Positions 63,183-64,000 of a stretch of 64,000 nucleotides of DNA are shown here, piece by piece. The notes under the pieces are model-generated. The model was given only the letters and a program-made list of their open reading frames with translations, had not been told where the DNA came from and searched no databases. Numbering within the stretch: position 1 is the stretch's first letter; the number at the start of each line of letters is the position of its first letter. A program made the position numbers and the translations under genes. Origin of the DNA: Acidobacteriaceae bacterium (lineage in GTDB: Bacteria > Acidobacteriota > Terriglobia > Terriglobales > Acidobacteriaceae); contig PLCS01000004.1 in the NCBI GenBank assembly GCA_003134855.1, positions 186,001 through 250,000 of the forward strand, in the 5' to 3' direction.

Positions 63183-63531
63183 ACTTGCTGTCACTGCATC
63201 TGATTTTGCCTCCGAAAAACGTACATCATAGTGAGCTGCTTTAATCGCGACGGGAAGCGAACATGACGAAGGCAACGCGCTGCGACACAGTGCATTTCAG
63301 TGGAATCGTGATCAAAATTGGAATAGTTTTTCTCCTTTAGAATCTACAACTCACAAAATCTACGCTTTCATGCGATCTATTGATTCTAAATGGGTTATCT
63401 TGTCAGAATTTCTTATCTTCGACAGACTCCAAGGGAGCTAAAGAGGCTGCGAAAACAGGCTTGTTTCCAAGCGAAGCCCACGAAAAGCATACCGCAAGGG
63501 CTAAAGCCCAACATTTTTTGGTTGCATTTAC

Positions 63532-63551
63532 GGCACGACTGAAGTCGTGCC
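63532..63551. repeat. Palindrome GGCACGAC/GTCGTGCC
   Basis: A perfect 8-bp stem with TGAA loop, 84 bp from the histone-like gene end, next to a GGGCTAAAGCCC pair. The sequence is typical of short dispersed repeats near gene ends. Confidence 0.55.
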
Positions 63552-63634
63552 CTGACACAAGGCCGGCTCACTTTCGAGTTTTCCGCTGACTGTAGAGCCC
63601 GTATCCTTCAGAACTCCGCTTCGTTCAGAAAACC

Positions 63635-64000
63635 CTAGCGCTTCTTTGCCGGCTTCGGAGCCGGCTTCCGGACCTTCGGCTTGGCTGCCTTGGCCTGCTT
63701 GGCGCGCGAAGTTGGAGTCAGCTTTTTCTTTGCCGGAGCGGATTTGCGAGCCTGAACCTTAGCCGGAGCCTTTTTGGCTGTCTTGGCGCGTGCCTTCGCA
63801 GACGCCTTGACCAAAACCTTCTTAGCGGGCTTCTTGGCAGCCTTGACCAAAGACTTGGCCAAATTCTTTTTGGCTGGCTTATGAGCAGCCTTTACCGGCG
63901 GCTTGGCCATAACCTTCTTAACGGACTTCTTGGCAGGCTTCGCCGGAGCCTTGGCAGAGGCCTTCTTTGCGGGCTTTTTAGCAACCTTGACTGGCGGCTT
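63635..64000 (-). CDS. Histone H1-like Lys/Ala/Pro-rich protein (5' end outside window)
   Basis: The final 121 codons of a minus-strand frame that stays open to the window edge. The sequence is almost only Lys, Ala and Pro with recurring PAKK, AKAP and KPAK units, like the C-terminal tail of histone H1 and of bacterial AlgP/HctB-type or extended HU proteins. It should bind DNA or RNA through charge. The Met at 63910 is probably internal. Whether the missing N-terminal part carries an HU fold cannot be seen. Confidence 0.8.
   Translation of the reverse strand, partial: KPPVKVAKKPAKKASAKAPAKPAKKSVKKVMAKPPVKAAHKPAKKNLAKSLVKAAKKPAKKVLVKASAKARAKTAKKAPAKVQARKSAPAKKKLTPTSRAKQAKAAKPKVRKPAPKPAKKR

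Larger units (their letters stand above)
62729..63634. other. Leader and repeats upstream of the polysaccharide locus
   Basis: About 900 bp with no supported gene; a 96-codon minus-strand frame (62795-63085) has no family pattern. The promoter of the NusG-like gene should be here. It also holds the terminator-like hairpin at 63154-63182 and a palindrome GGCACGAC-TGAA-GTCGTGCC at 63532-63551. Confidence 0.45.

Noticed and set aside
1-64000. tRNA or rRNA genes
   Set aside because: Intergenic regions were read for cloverleaf-like structures and rRNA signatures without success; a tRNA scan would settle it.

Overview
The window looks like chromosomal DNA of a GC-rich member of the Acidobacteriota, probably Terriglobia. 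This is inferred from several things together: an ECF sigma factor of the kind paired with a Ser/Thr kinase carrying a C-terminal repeat region, RNase J, the futalosine menaquinone gene mqnE, a one-polypeptide 2-oxoacid dehydrogenase E1, and many short dispersed palindromes. No rRNA, tRNA, CRISPR array, transposase or integrase was recognised.

Positions 1-36.8 kb are mostly housekeeping genes in short units: rpsO-pnp, murA, nadA, a peroxiredoxin, cysS, rnj, tpiA, cdd, a DEAD-box helicase, a YyaL-type thioredoxin-domain protein, an MscS channel, E1 and mqnE. Accessory modules lie between them. They are (i) a RES toxin gene preceded by a FliA-like sigma factor fused in frame to a complete Xre/MbcA/ParS antitoxin (852-2560); (ii) an ECF sigma/kinase pair (12.4-15.9 kb); (iii) three tandem bacteriohemerythrin genes, the last two with duplicated ~330-nt structured leaders (16.3-18.9 kb); (iv) a HigBA toxin-antitoxin pair with palindromic repeats on both sides (20.7-21.6 kb); and (v) a nucleotidyltransferase pair sitting between two 320-bp copies of the 3' end of the E1 gene (31.4-32.8 kb).

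Positions 36.9-62.7 kb, all on the minus strand, form one exopolysaccharide/O-antigen locus read right to left. It starts with a NusG/RfaH-like antiterminator and a TetR regulator. These are followed by a CapD-like dehydratase, a Wza-type exporter, a Wzz/GumC-type protein, and a UDP-ManNAc3NAcA-type pathway (dehydrogenase, oxidoreductase-acetyltransferase fusion, aminotransferase, 2-epimerase). Then come glycosyltransferases, Wzx, a Wzy candidate, AsnB, an acetyltransferase, an initiating sugar transferase, an epimerase, an ATP-grasp ligase and a second aminotransferase. The 2-epimerase gene is interrupted by one in-frame TGA, which would block the last step of the pathway. The exporter carries six 24-bp tandem repeats.

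The right edge holds the 3' part of a Lys/Ala/Pro-rich histone-H1-like gene that runs out of the window. The strongest candidate for an undescribed system is the sigma factor-antitoxin fusion next to its RES toxin, with a long imperfect inverted repeat over its start region.
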